From Amphibalanus amphitrite (Eukaryota > Arthropoda > Thecostraca > Balanomorpha > Balanidae), in NCBI RefSeq assembly GCF_019059575.1, contig NW_024881848.1:434001-498000 (forward strand): DNA of 64,000 bases, in the 5' to 3' direction. Below, one piece after another: positions 39,001-46,152 of this stretch. A model generated the notes under the pieces. It had not been told where the DNA came from, did not search any database, and was given only the letters and a program-made list of their open reading frames with translations. Position 1 is the stretch's first letter, and the number at the start of each line of letters is the position of its first letter. The position numbers and the translations under genes were made by a program.

Positions 39001-42000
39001 TAACCACATCACGATTTCTCTTGTCGTGCAGTGTTCAGAGCAAATGTAAAATAGCATACGGCGAGATGGAATGTGTGTTCCTCAGCTTGTGCGAGTAGGG
39101 TAGACCGGGGCAAGTCGCCCCGCCGAGGTAAAACGCCTCACCGATGTTTCTCGGAGCTGGCAGAGTTCTGGGGAAACATCATCTCTTCTATAAAACGTGC
39201 ACTATATGATCATTATATGAGCAGACTGGAAAGAAATTGTGATGACTCTTTCGGGAGATATAGCCAAAAATGTGTTTTTGAAGTGATTTTTATGTTTTGT
39301 TGTCAGATTATGTATCATGGCGTTCTTTTATGGTCCACATCAGGTTAACGACTTTTATGTATTTTGAACAACTATTGTCTAACGCTTATCATGCCGGGTT
39401 GGTTCGTGTTAAATTATGTCTTGCTGGAGTGCAAGGCGTTGTTCTCTGACCGAACTACGTGATGGGGTAAAACGCCCCAGTAGGTCGCGGGGCAAAAAGC
39501 CCCTGGGGCGTTTTACCTCATGTATTGTTCGGGCTACCCACTTTCTAATGTTCGGTAGCTGGCGAACAGTAAGTTTCTATGCCTTTATGTGTATTTTTCT
39601 CAGCAACTGGATGGCAAAGGAAGTATTTTGTTAACATTCGCATTGCAATAATTTATTATTTGGTCTTATGAGGTAGGTGAAAAACCTGCTCATACAATAG
39701 TGTCATAGCTGAACACCTGACAGGATGGAATGTGCTAACTTCAGTGCCGTGCCTCCAAGAGGTCTAACGGACCTCTCACATAAGATTTAGCCAACTACCA
39801 TGTTAAATCTTTACTCTAAAGTATGGGGCTACTTGCCCCAGGCCGTGGGGCGTTTTGCCCTGGGGTTGGGGCAAAATGCCCCATTTGCAGTTGCTTCACA
39901 AATCACTTCCTAGCTTGGAGTCCGATCATAAGTGGATGAATTTGAGGGGTGCAATTTAAAGTAAAATGTCCAAAGAACGCATTGAGCACGAATTTGGCCT
40001 TCCAGGTGATGTGGGACAAAATTTATGTTGCAAAATAAATTATCTGGGGCGTCTTGCCCCAGGCTACCCTACAGCTATGTGTGACAACCGTAGAAACAGA
40101 ACGCGTTCCTTTCTGTACAGATCACCGTGGTTTCACAGACAAAGCTCCATGACTGTGCTAGTTGCGACTGCGACTGCCTATACAAAACGGTAGCTGACCA
40201 AATGTTACATCATTGTTTTGATGATATTTTCTGATGTGAGTTTTGTGATGAACGTTCTTATGTTATTAGAGCACAACTCAGACAAACAATCCCAGTTTAG
40301 CGGTAACTTCAGAAGAAGGCGGTAGCCGGTAGTTTTGTATATTGAAAGATCCCAGGGCTCTCAGCGTTCAGAAATAAAAAGGACTAGGTATGTAGATCCT
40401 CCGTTCGCGTGTTCCAGTTTCAAATCGTGGGATCATTTTATCAGACTCTTTGTTACCCACATTCGCCGCCGCTCGTTGTGTGAGACTGGACTCTTTGTTT
40501 GGTTCTATATTTTGGGCATATGAACGTTGTGCTGGGCTTTTCCGTGAATACATGCAAAGAGTCTGGGCTGATCGGTTTAGCTAGTAACTTCCGCGCGACC
40601 TTTTGGTTGCCTACGGTCAATCCAACACTGCATTATACCACAATCTGCTTTCAAAAACGTTGGTCATTCCACTAAGCTGAAAATGTTATGAATTAAACGT
40701 GTCAACTCGTCCCTCTTCACGGTTGTTCTTTTTCGAAGCGCGCATTCTCCCTCCTTGGCACGCGCGCGGTGTCCCCACCTATGTATATCCCAGCCGTGAT
40801 GACCTCCGGGCGTGGTCGGATCCGGCCCGCAGCCGGACACGGACACGGATACGGACACGGGACCGGGTCGGCCGGGGCTCCCGGAGCGGTCAGCGCGCGG
40901 CGCGCGGTGACAGCGGTTGGATTAGTGTCGGCGGAGACGGCCGTGACTGATCAGCTTCTCCTACTCCGCCGCCCCTCCCGCCAGCTCACCCAACCCTCAG
41001 CTCACTCACCGTATACTCGTAGGTGGACGAACAGGTTTCGTCAGAAGTGATGGCGGAGAACAGTTATCACACCATCTCATGACATCCTATCAGGTCATTG
41101 AAGTTGATCAGGCCGTTGCATCGAATAGAGCCAGTATTAGGGTGGCAGAGGGTTTGAACCTGTCAGTCGCCTCTAAGCTCCGTTTATTGTCTTCTGTCTT
41201 CATATTTTTTTTCAGTCGATGGGTTTTCTTCCTTCGTTCATGTCATTTCTACCTAACTTAATCCTATCTTCCACCACCCACCATTCTCCCAGACTTTTGC
41301 CGGTGCACCAAGTGGTTTGAGACGCTACAACAAGCCGTCACCTTGATAGCTTCTTACGTCCACTGCCATATCTCGGCGCGATGGGCCACTCACGGCTACG
41401 GCTCTGGTGGATTATACCTACCCTCTGTCAGTAATTGTGGTCGCCTTTTTACCGTGGCGCTGTGGCCATCATGACCGGCGCTGAAGCTGTCAGCAATGTG
41501 CCAGCCCGGCACTTCTCCGACGCGCTGCTCATTCAGCTGATTTATCGAGTGATTTGGCCTCACAGGATGGTATCATTCGTTAGCCGGTGTGGAGCTAACG
41601 ACTTATCCTTGTTCACCGGAGACGCAGTGGTAGCACAGTACGCCGATGACACACAAATTCTGGTCTCTGGCAAAAAATCTGACATGCAAAGCGTGGTCAG
41701 GAAGATGGAAGCAGTGCTGACTTCCATCGACCTTTGGTTCCAGGCCAACGGCCTCAAAGTTAACGCAGGAAAAACTCAGCTGATGTTGTTGGGAAGCTCT
41801 CAAAATCTGCGCAACGTTCCTGGCCTCTCTGTCAAATTCCGCGATCATGATTTACTCCCTGTCTCGGAAGTTAGAAATCTCGGTTTAACATTCGATAGCA
41901 CGCTCAGCTGGACTAGTCACATTTCTTCTCTCACAAACCGCTGTTTCGGAACCCTTCATGGTCTATCACATCTAAGGAACCACCTCCCACCATCGGCTGT

Positions 42001-45000
42001 CACCGTCATCGTCCAAGCCCTCGTTCTCTCGCAGGTCCGATACTGCATCTCAGTATACGGCAACTGCACGCAGACAAACCTCTCTCGGCTCCAAAAAATA
42101 ATTAACTATGCTGCAAAGGTGATTTTCGGCCGCAAAAAGTACGACCATGTATCGGACCTGCTGGATAACTTGGGCTGGCTCAGCGCTGAGCAGCTTGCTC
42201 AGTATCACTCTCTGTGCCTGCTGCACAAGGTGCGGCGATCAGGCGAGCCAGAAACCCTGGCTGCCCAGCTGGTGCAGGTATCGCAGACGCGGCAGCGATC
42301 CACCAGACAGGACCGCAATCTGTCAGTCCCACGATCGCGGTCAGCGATGGGGCAGCGCCGGTTCTGCTGCCGGGCGCCCCTCGCCTACAACCAGCTCCCG
42401 TCAGAACTGACGCGTCTACCGGCCCACCTATTTGGTCGGCACCTCCAATCCCACCTACGGGGAGGCGAGGTGACTTAGACAGCGGCCATGAGTCTGTATG
42501 AGTGCATGTGTATGTTTGTTTGTGTGTACGGGCTTTGAGCGTATTTATCACGTTATTTTATGTTATGTCTCCCATGCAGAGTTTTAGCCCTGTACGAGCG
42601 GCCGTAATAGCCACGAGTGTATCGTGGATGGCTTCAATAAACGTCTATGTCTATGTCTATGTCTATGAGCGCGGTTTTGCGGTTCGAAAGAAGTTTGCAA
42701 CGCGCACGGGTCAGCTCGTTGTGAGCGCACACGCGATGGTTTTTGTCTGGTTTGACGTCATGCGTTTCCAGACGGTAATACAAGCCGTGGCGTCAGACCT
42801 GGAGATAATCCGGCGGCGTTTCGTCATACACGCGCTCTCTGGGAGGTTGTAGGGTCATGAACGCTTATAGCGTATTGATGTAAGGCTCTGGAGCCGCCAG
42901 AATGCCTTTGATATTTTCCTTGATTCAGAAACGATGCTTCTTGATTGCATGTATTTATCATCTAGCGCTAACGCTCCTTGCTCTGAATTAGGAAGTTATG
43001 TCACATGTGAGATCACTTGAGGTGTATTCTGACTAAAAAAAAAACCTGCACTGTATAATGCCTCAGTTCATCAGAAGACAGCTGGCTGTTTGGATTTCCT
43101 TGCCGCTTCTTATCTACATCATAATAATATGAATGTTACGGTGCCCTTCATCATACTCATCATTGCCACTTCCTCCGAATAACCTCTGTGACTGACCAGT
43201 TAAACTCGTCCCGTTTTCAGGAAGCAGTGCACCAACGTGATGGTGACGAGGAACATGCTGATGACGACGTTCGCCAAGACGGTCATCTTCGGGCTGGCCG
43301 ACTGCTTCGAGCCCGAAAACATCTTCTCCGCCTACAAAGTCGGTGAGTCGCAGCGTCACATCTTCAAACGTCAACGTCTTCATGAAAATCAATAATTTCG
43401 TGACGGTTTAAGGCTCTGAAAGTCATCACACAGCAGCCTTGAGTTTTATCTCTACTCGATAACCCACTAACCTCTTCAGAGATGTAAACATGGTCTGCTT
43501 CTCCGCAGCCCATATTCTCTACACCGTTTACCGCCCCGCCCTCCCGCCACCGAATGTCTCTAACCCTTCCGACCCCAGCACTTACAAATCAATCTGGTCC
43601 TTATGGGTGCCAAGTACTACTGTAACAACATCCCTCCCGCCCCGATATACGCCACATCAGTCGAGCCTCGCTGAACTAGGACCATGACGGGTCCACGCCG
43701 GCCGCCGGTGTTCACACCATCATGTCACCAAGCTGTCAATTGGACGATGGGCATGTCTCCAGCCGGGGCCAAAGAGGAGCAATGTAGCCGCTTTACGTAG
43801 ACAAAGCGTCGCAATAGCTGCTTTGCTTTGTCCTGTGACTGGGAGAAGTCACGGGGTATGAGTATCGAGTAGTGGTGTTCCATGCAAGGCCACCTCTGAT
43901 GCGGAGATGAACAGTGGAATCGGTGTTCCATTGGGGACGGCATAGTGTAAACTCTGAATCCGCACTGGGCTCGTGACTACGGACCAGGAACTATACATCA
44001 CTGAATCGAATGACTGCATCACATGCATACTCTCAAATGTCATGAATCTCGTAAGCAAACAATGTCGTGTGCTCACTTATTATGCTTTTAGTGTTTTCCC
44101 ATCAATCATTGCATTGCCCTTCTAAATCTGTCAACGGTGAACAAATCTGAAGTACTATCTTGAATGAAACTGGTATGTAGATTTGCTTACCAGTGCTGAG
44201 GTACGAATCGTTGACGTCAATTGTTTCTACACTTTGTAAAATCAGCAGAAAGACGTGCAAAGTTGAGGTTAGCCTGAGTGTGCTGGTTAGTGAATGTTCA
44301 TCCCATGTGAAGTGTCGTTGTGCCTGTTATCGGTGCTGTCTGACGGAGCTGTCTGTTGACTTTGGCAGGGTTCGAGAGCTGTCTGAACACCATCAGACAA
44401 AAGTACGCCGAGAAGCACGGACGGGAGGTGATCTGTGTGATCGTGGGCAAACCGGACAAACCAGACAGTCCGAGCATCATCACCGCCGCCAGACAGGTCA
44501 GTCACAGAACAGACAGACAAACCAGACAGTCCGAGCATCATCACCGCCGCCAGACAGGTCAGTCACAGAACAGACAGACAAACCAGACAGTCCGAGCATC
44601 ATCACCGCCGCCAGACAGGTCAGTCACAGAACAGACAGACAAACCAGACAGACAGTCAGACAAACCAGACAGACAGTCAGGCAAAGCAGACAGACAGTCA
44701 GACAAACCGGACAAACCAGACAGTCCGAGCATCATCACCGCCGCCAGACAGGTCAGTCACAGACACACAAATTTACAGTCAGACAACTGGTAGTCTTTCC
44801 CATAACTGGAATCGTGCTCCCGAAACTATCGGACATTTTATAGTAGAAATCCGTTGATCAATGGAAACTCTCAATTGACCCTATCCCCGACCACATCCTC
44901 CCTGTTTCTGTGTCAATGACGAGCATCCCCTGTCGTTCCCACTCACCTCTGCACACAGGTGTGGTCTGACCTCAGCCCTCAGTGCGGTATGCAGTGGGTG

Positions 45001-45027
45001 AGGTCAGGCGTCCCCTATAACGCCTGA
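708..45027 (+). CDS. eya: eyes absent (Eya) transcription cofactor / HAD-type phosphatase, 15-exon model (span includes introns)
   Basis: Eya proteins are nuclear co-activators that bind Six/So and Dac proteins in the retinal determination network. Their C-terminal Eya domain is a haloacid-dehalogenase-type Tyr phosphatase. The joined exons give 643 residues without an initiator Met. Residues 1-330 are rich in Tyr, Ser, Pro and Gly, with an [11 protein letters not shown] segment like the Eya tyrosine-rich region. Residues about 355-643 are the Eya domain: [16 protein letters not shown] at 358-373 with nucleophile D359 and D361, then [19 protein letters not shown], then [20 protein letters not shown], then motif-II-like VMVT (T547), then FSAYK (K577). 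All 14 junctions are GT-AG and all phases agree, which is strong support. The usual GDG-plus-acid block near the C-terminus is not recognisable. Identity as Eya is near certain; exons 1 and 15 are the weak parts. The start codon is not in the model. Confidence 0.93.
821..1718. mobile_element. TTAA-flanked MITE, piggyBac-like, subfamily 1 copy A
   Basis: The element is 898 bp, flanked by TTAA at 817-820 and 1719-1722. Its perfect ends read CCCTCGCATGTGT and its complement. Just inside each end is a run of G, a short spacer and a run of C (about 834-861 and 1651-1678), followed at the left by GGTTTTTCGCGAATAAC. The interior has no transposase frame. It contains at least 17 AGGTCA/TGACCT half-sites, including a 1-bp-spaced palindrome at 1159-1171. 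TTAA duplication with CCC ends fits the piggyBac superfamily, but no transposase confirms it. It is nearly identical to 48780-49671. Confidence 0.85.
1159..1171. promoter_or_regulatory. IR1 nuclear-receptor palindrome (ecdysone-receptor type)
   Basis: AGGTCA-T-TGACCT is a perfect inverted repeat with one spacer base, the idealised PAL1-type site bound by EcR/USP heterodimers. It sits at the end of three overlapping AGGTCA copies (1149-1164) and is followed by two more TGACCT copies (1176 and 1186). The site is seen directly; binding is inferred from the known consensus. It belongs to the MITE, not to unique eya sequence. Confidence 0.5.
4028..4099. repeat. 36-bp direct repeat, two copies
   Basis: A GC-rich unit beginning GACCGTCCGACC at 4028 recurs at 4064 with minor changes. 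It is a simple tandem duplication with no visible function. Confidence 0.6.
4199..5185. mobile_element. TTAA-flanked MITE, piggyBac-like, subfamily 2
   Basis: The element is 987 bp between TTAA at 4195-4198 and 5186-5189. Its ends are CCCGCGCACCGACGGGG and the exact complement. Both ends carry a G-run/C-run hairpin around GCGGATATCCGC (left) and GCGGTCATCCGC (right), then GGTTTTTCGCGAATA. It shares this plan and the AGGTCA-rich interior with the 821-1718 element but little other sequence, so it is a sister subfamily. It has no coding capacity. Palindromic half-site pairs lie at 4813-4833. Confidence 0.8.
4813..4833. promoter_or_regulatory. composite AGGTCA cluster (IR2 plus everted repeat)
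   Basis: AGGTCA-CG-TGACCT at 4813-4826 is followed directly by G-AGGTCA, so the middle half-site takes part both in an inverted pair with 2-bp spacing and an everted pair with 1-bp spacing. More half-sites follow to about 4861. Nuclear-receptor binding is inferred from sequence only. Confidence 0.4.
10960..11106. repeat. degenerate minisatellite, about 36-bp unit
   Basis: A unit containing CGGCTACCCAGTCGCTGG and ATGCCCGG recurs at about 11041 and 11077, with weaker copies before. It is intronic and has no coding role. Confidence 0.55.
12514..12677 (+). CDS. eya: eya exon 2 (Pro/Ser/Thr-rich region)
   Basis: The exon follows acceptor GTGTTTCAG and ends at donor GTGAGT. In the spliced phase (one base, 54 codons, one base) it reads [18 protein letters not shown], then a Thr/Ala/Pro stretch ending [12 protein letters not shown]. 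This low-complexity P/S/T composition is typical of the Eya transactivation region. The other frames give Arg-rich nonsense, which supports this phase. It covers residues 18-73 of the model. Confidence 0.75.
12678..14386 (+). other. eya intron 2
   Basis: Most of this intron is occupied by the TTAA-flanked MITE at 13369-14229. The rest shows no exon or regulatory signature that I can support. Confidence 0.6.
13369..14229. mobile_element. TTAA-flanked MITE with AGGTAGTGTGCCA ends
   Basis: The 861-bp element begins AGGTAGTGTGCCA and ends with its exact complement. It is flanked by TTAA at 13365-13368 and 14230-14233. The AT-rich interior has no transposase. TTAA duplications occur in piggyBac and Kolobok elements; the AGG-type ends and lack of sequence in common with the CCC-ended MITEs suggest a different superfamily, perhaps Kolobok. 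It is non-autonomous. Confidence 0.75.
14387..14582 (+). CDS. eya: eya exon 3
   Basis: The acceptor is ATCTCACAG and the donor GTGAGT. It reads [19 protein letters not shown], a Gly-rich stretch, then [12 protein letters not shown] and a final FTHEYLK plus two bases. A TK(H/T)EP-like start recalls the KTEP segment of vertebrate Eya N-termini. Both splice phases (2 in, 2 out) match the neighbours. It covers residues 73-138. Confidence 0.85.
14820..14908 (+). CDS. eya: eya exon 4
   Basis: The exon is 89 bases, from acceptor CTTTCCAG to donor GTGAGT. It reads [20 protein letters not shown] then MYNMYGATH. The tempting later acceptor at TGCAG before GCGTAT would break the frame, so the start at 14820 is chosen by phase. 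Tyr/Gln/Ala richness fits the Eya tyrosine-rich region. It covers residues 138-168. Confidence 0.82.
15147..15346 (+). CDS. eya: eya exon 5 (tyrosine-rich core)
   Basis: The exon contains [12 protein letters not shown] and [11 protein letters not shown], then [14 protein letters not shown], and ends at donor GTCAGT. The MAAY..TTG.QQ pattern corresponds to the MAAYGQTQFTTGMQQ region of vertebrate Eya proteins. The two leading bases complete the Ser codon opened by exon 4. It covers residues 168-234. Confidence 0.88.
15639..15840 (+). CDS. eya: eya exon 6
   Basis: The exon reads [20 protein letters not shown], continues with [18 protein letters not shown], and ends [11 protein letters not shown] plus one base. 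The donor is GTAGGT. Tyr/Ser/Pro composition is typical of Eya. The last 22 bases and the donor are the seed of a tandem array in the following intron (15819-16045). It covers residues 235-302. Confidence 0.87.
15819..16045 (+). repeat. tandem array of exon-6 3' end plus splice donor
   Basis: The block CCGCCCGTCTCCACACC-GACG starts at 15819 (genuine exon end) and recurs at 15889, 15971 and 16023. Donor-like GTAGGT follows the first three (15841, 15911, 15993); the fourth lacks it. The copies are separated by CACAGT repeats of variable length. Use of donor 2 or 3 would add 70 or 152 bases and break the reading frame, so donor 1 is the likely functional one. Confidence 0.85.
16928..17011 (+). 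CDS. eya: eya exon 7
   Basis: The exon follows GCTCGGCAG and ends at GTGAGT. It reads [19 protein letters not shown] then RRRRNSNG. Basic RRR-N runs just before the Eya domain are also seen in vertebrate Eya proteins (GRRNNN). It covers residues 302-330. Confidence 0.87.
17012..17781 (+). other. eya intron 7
   Basis: Apart from an AT-rich patch near 17250-17300, nothing is recognised here. It ends in the acceptor TCTCCACCAG. Confidence 0.5.
17782..17936 (+). CDS. eya: eya exon 8: start of Eya domain, catalytic motif I
   Basis: The exon reads five Arg, [18 protein letters not shown], then [16 protein letters not shown] and QYARENGK. D359 is the expected nucleophile and D361 the general acid of the haloacid-dehalogenase fold (DxDxT). 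This block is almost identical to animal Eya proteins and fixes the identity of the gene. Donor GTAAGC; both phases fit. It covers residues 330-381. Confidence 0.97.
20983..21012. repeat. (GT)15 microsatellite
   Basis: Uninterrupted GT dinucleotides. Confidence 0.95.
21910..22692. mobile_element. TTAA-flanked MITE with AGGGACAGTATCA ends
   Basis: The 783-bp element begins AGGGACAGTATCA and ends with the exact complement, between TTAA at 21906-21909 and 22693-22696. The interior carries no recognisable transposase; a moderate open frame starting at 22408 crosses the right end and is not a known protein. Its ends resemble those at 13369-14229 (AGG start, TTAA duplication), so both may belong to one superfamily, Kolobok- or piggyBac-like. 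Confidence 0.75.
23193..23288 (+). CDS. eya: eya exon 9
   Basis: Thirty-two codons in phase 0 at both ends: [20 protein letters not shown] then [12 protein letters not shown]. It aligns with the Eya segment [26 protein letters not shown], keeping the hydrophobic pattern and the LFF/EL core but diverged at many positions. Acceptor ATTTCAG, donor GTAAGT. Residues 382-413. Confidence 0.9.
23289..24399 (+). other. eya intron 9
   Basis: I see no exon, repeat or site that I can support in this 1.1-kb stretch. Confidence 0.5.
24400..24467 (+). CDS. eya: eya exon 10
   Basis: The exon reads [20 protein letters not shown] then DL plus two bases. It matches the Eya block VHIDDVSSDDNGQDLS. Acceptor TTTTCAG, donor GTAAGT, phase 0 in and 2 out. 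Residues 414-436. Confidence 0.93.
26012..26040. repeat. two TTCCGGGGAA palindromes 19 bp apart
   Basis: TTCCGGGGAA at 26012-26021 and 26031-26040, with a further TTCCGG half at about 26050. TTC-N4-GAA is a known STAT-type binding arrangement, but no functional evidence exists here. Confidence 0.35.
27463..27822 (-). mobile_element. tRNA-derived SINE
   Basis: Read on the - strand, the element begins GCCGGTCCCGTAGCTCAG. It has a good A box (TAGCTCAGTTGG, 27801-27812) and B box (GGTTCGAAGCGC, 27734-27745) of an RNA polymerase III promoter. About 200 bp of unrelated body and an A-rich tail (T run on the + strand, 27469-27478) follow. The A and B boxes are 55 nt apart, longer than in most class I tRNAs, and the acceptor stem pairs only partly, so this is a SINE head rather than a working tRNA gene. 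Confidence 0.72.
28824..28993 (+). CDS. eya: eya exon 11
   Basis: The exon begins by completing Ser in QDLS-NYNF, reads [20 protein letters not shown], then [20 protein letters not shown] and YRNNVA. It aligns with TYNFATDG and [20 protein letters not shown] of Eya; the RGG before the helix is absent. Acceptor CCGTTTCAG, donor GTGAGG. Residues 436-493. Confidence 0.95.
28994..33866 (+). other. eya intron 11
   Basis: The intron is 4.9 kb. A 23-bp tandem duplication (GCGCGGTAGTTGAGGTCAAT) lies at about 30877-30922 and CGTCC-type pentamer runs at about 30695-30750. A 187-residue open frame on the - strand (32143-32706) resembles no family I know. No exon was found. Confidence 0.5.
33867..34002 (+). 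CDS. eya: eya exon 12
   Basis: The exon reads [20 protein letters not shown], then [20 protein letters not shown] and LIQE plus two bases. It aligns with [29 protein letters not shown] of Eya (E-IE-TxxWLT pattern). Acceptor TTTGGCAG, donor GTGAGT, phases 1 in and 2 out. Residues 493-538. Confidence 0.92.
35235..38290. mobile_element. non-autonomous hAT-type transposon
   Basis: The 3056-bp element has ends TAGAGGTGTCAAT and TAGTGATGTCAAT (as complement). It is flanked by 8-bp copies ATACATGT (35227-35234) and ACACATGT (38291-38298), which differ at one base. Both subterminal regions are filled with ATACCGA/TCGGTAT repeats, likely transposase-binding sites. The AT-rich interior has no transposase frame. 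An 8-bp duplication and such ends are typical of the hAT superfamily. A 1.17-kb palindrome lies inside. Confidence 0.8.
36033..37203. repeat. 1.17-kb near-perfect palindrome with internal tandem units
   Basis: The left arm 36033-36600 and right arm 36636-37203 (568 bp each) are inverted copies separated by 35 bp. Each arm holds about four direct repeats of roughly 120 bp, each with AGCCCCTACGATTT, GCTCGGCCCGCCATATTT and AAGGTCATTCGG. The outer tips read GGTCGTCAAGTTAGATG. No target duplication is evident at its edges, so whether it is a foldback element that entered the hAT or an internal rearrangement is open. Confidence 0.85.
39098..40069. mobile_element. TA-flanked MITE with GGGTAG ends
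   Basis: The 972-bp element starts GGGTAGACCGGGGCAAG and ends as the complement of GGGTAGCCTGGGGCAAG. TA dinucleotides flank it at 39096-39097 and 40070-40071. The inside repeats GGGGCAAAACGCCCC-like palindromes at about 39475-39520 and 39835-39883. TA duplication suggests the Tc1/mariner group, but there is no transposase to confirm it. Confidence 0.6.
41587..42667 (+). mobile_element. 5'-truncated LINE (CR1/L2-like reverse transcriptase)
   Basis: A 347-codon frame (41435-42478) becomes recognisable at about 41587 with NDLSLFTGD, then QYADDTQ, the reverse transcriptase active-site box (41639-41650). [20 protein letters not shown], then [14 protein letters not shown] and a conserved thumb/C-terminal part ending LPSELTRLP follow. 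Everything upstream of the palm is missing, the usual 5' truncation. After the stop at 42476 there is about 165 bp of 3' UTR with AATAAA at 42636 and a (TCTATG)n tail (42644-42667), as in CR1/L2-type elements that end in short repeats. The first 50 codons of the frame are flanking sequence. Confidence 0.85.
43221..43342 (+). CDS. eya: eya exon 13 (motifs II and III region)
   Basis: The exon reads [20 protein letters not shown], then [20 protein letters not shown]. It aligns with the Eya block [25 protein letters not shown] and IENIYSATKIGKESC. The hydrophobic strand followed by Thr (T547) and a Lys after SAY (K577) are kept, as expected of HAD motifs II and III; TTTQL has become TRNML. Acceptor GTTTTCAG, donor GTGAGT. 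Residues 538-579. Confidence 0.93.
43343..44368 (+). other. eya intron 13
   Basis: One kilobase with no repeat or exon that I recognise. It ends in acceptor GACTTTGGCAG. Confidence 0.5.
44369..44496 (+). CDS. eya: eya exon 14, divergent C-terminal part
   Basis: The exon reads [20 protein letters not shown], then [20 protein letters not shown] and RQ. The first half matches [24 protein letters not shown] of Eya. The canonical GDG followed by acidic residues is replaced by [15 protein letters not shown] may correspond to TAAKA. Its last 36 bases and donor (GTCAGT) are amplified in the next intron. Residues 579-621. Confidence 0.85.
44457..44762 (+). repeat. tandem array of exon-14 3' end plus splice donor
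   Basis: A 61-bp unit containing CCAGACAGTCCGAGCATC, the end of exon 14 (AGACAG) and donor GTCAGTCACAG begins at 44461, 44522 and 44583. A fourth copy at 44717 follows about 70 bp of degenerate ACAGACAGTC repeats. Donors lie at 44497, 44558, 44619 and 44752. Extending from donor 1 to donor 4 adds 255 bases, exactly 85 codons that stay open, and re-creates the same final residues. Donors 2 and 3 shift the frame. Confidence 0.88.
44959..45027 (+). CDS. eya: eya exon 15, putative terminal exon
   Basis: After a pyrimidine-rich acceptor (CTCTGCACACAG) the phase-0 frame reads [20 protein letters not shown] then NA and TGA. Its length and a possible match to the HSDL of the usual Eya end (HSDLMALHHALELEYL) favour it, but similarity is weak. 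An alternative terminal exon further downstream is possible; I did not find one. No AATAAA occurs close after the stop. Confidence 0.5.
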   Translation: MWSDLSPQCGMQWVRSGVPYNA

Positions 45028-46152
45028 CCGCAGCAGTTACATCCTCGTAAAGCAACTAACAAACACATCAGACCGGGGGGCATCTTCAGCTATATCCGAT
45101 GAGGTGGCAATGGGTGTGGGATGAATCAGAGTTGCGGCCGTGATCACTGCTCATCTGCATGGGAAGAAGAGAAGATATGCCACTTACTTCCGTGACATGT
45201 CATGACTAGTTGTGGCATGTCGTGACACGTCGTGACATATAGAGATATGTCACACGACAGACGATCACTCGCGGTCACGTGCCATGACACGTGCAGGACG
45301 CCACGAGACTGTACGGACATTTGTTGAGGTTTGTCAAACCTCGTCACACACCTGACAGACATTCCTGTCCCCCTCCCCCCCCCCCATCTCCTTCGAGCCG
45401 GGTGGCTAAGCCCTACCCCTCTGATGTATCGCCTACCAGACATTGTTCCGACCCCTCCCGCGCCCCTGCCCCTCCCTCTGGCGGTACGTGCAGCGTCGCA
45501 TTCCCCACATACCTAACGACGGGACCGCTCGACTCGCCGGCCACCGCTGGCCATTTGCATTGTCCTTCGGCTCTGTGGACCTTACGGGAGTGGCCCGCGC
45601 CGACCGTGGCGATTGGAAATATATTGAGACGTTCATGGTCGATAACCGCCCCGGGCTGCGTGCTGGACGCTATGGAGGGCTGTGGGGTCGCTGAGATGTG
45701 TGTTGTGGGGCTTATTGCAGGACTGTGAGGCTGTAGAGGGCTTTATGAATGCTGGGCTCTGCGGAGGGATGTGGGGAAGGCCTATGGTGGATGATACAGG
45801 AAGGGCTGCGCGGCCGTAAGGGAGTGTGCATTGGCCTAAAGAGGGCTGTAAGATTACTTTTTACATAGCACTAGGCGAACCTTGTATGGTGATCTTGAAC
45901 TACTTTTAAAAGCTGCAAATGGATACAAGGAACCGTCGCAGCGAATGCACGGCCGCCTTTGCTTGACAAACTCAGTTGAGAGGCGAGAGCGGACATACCA
46001 CCTTCTGATAAACATCTTCCAAGCCTGGGCGGGACCACCACCCGGCGAAAACGCATACTGAAACACGACTGTCGGAGAATCAATGGCCACACCGCACACG
46101 TTCGGCCGCCGCCCCCGCTGCGGGCGCTGCGGGCCCGACCCCACCCCACTCG
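45028..46152. other. region after the eya stop
   Basis: It probably includes the eya 3' UTR, but no clear polyadenylation signal is near. It holds degenerate GTGACATGTC-like repeats (45190-45295) and a short perfect palindrome GAGGTTTG-T-CAAACCTC (about 45325-45341). No gene was recognised. Confidence 0.4.

Larger units (their letters stand above)
34003..43220 (+). other. eya intron 12
   Basis: This 9.2-kb intron holds a hAT-type element (35235-38290) with a large palindrome, a TA-flanked element (39098-40069) and a truncated LINE (41587-42667). Unique segments between them contain no exon I can support. Confidence 0.65.
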
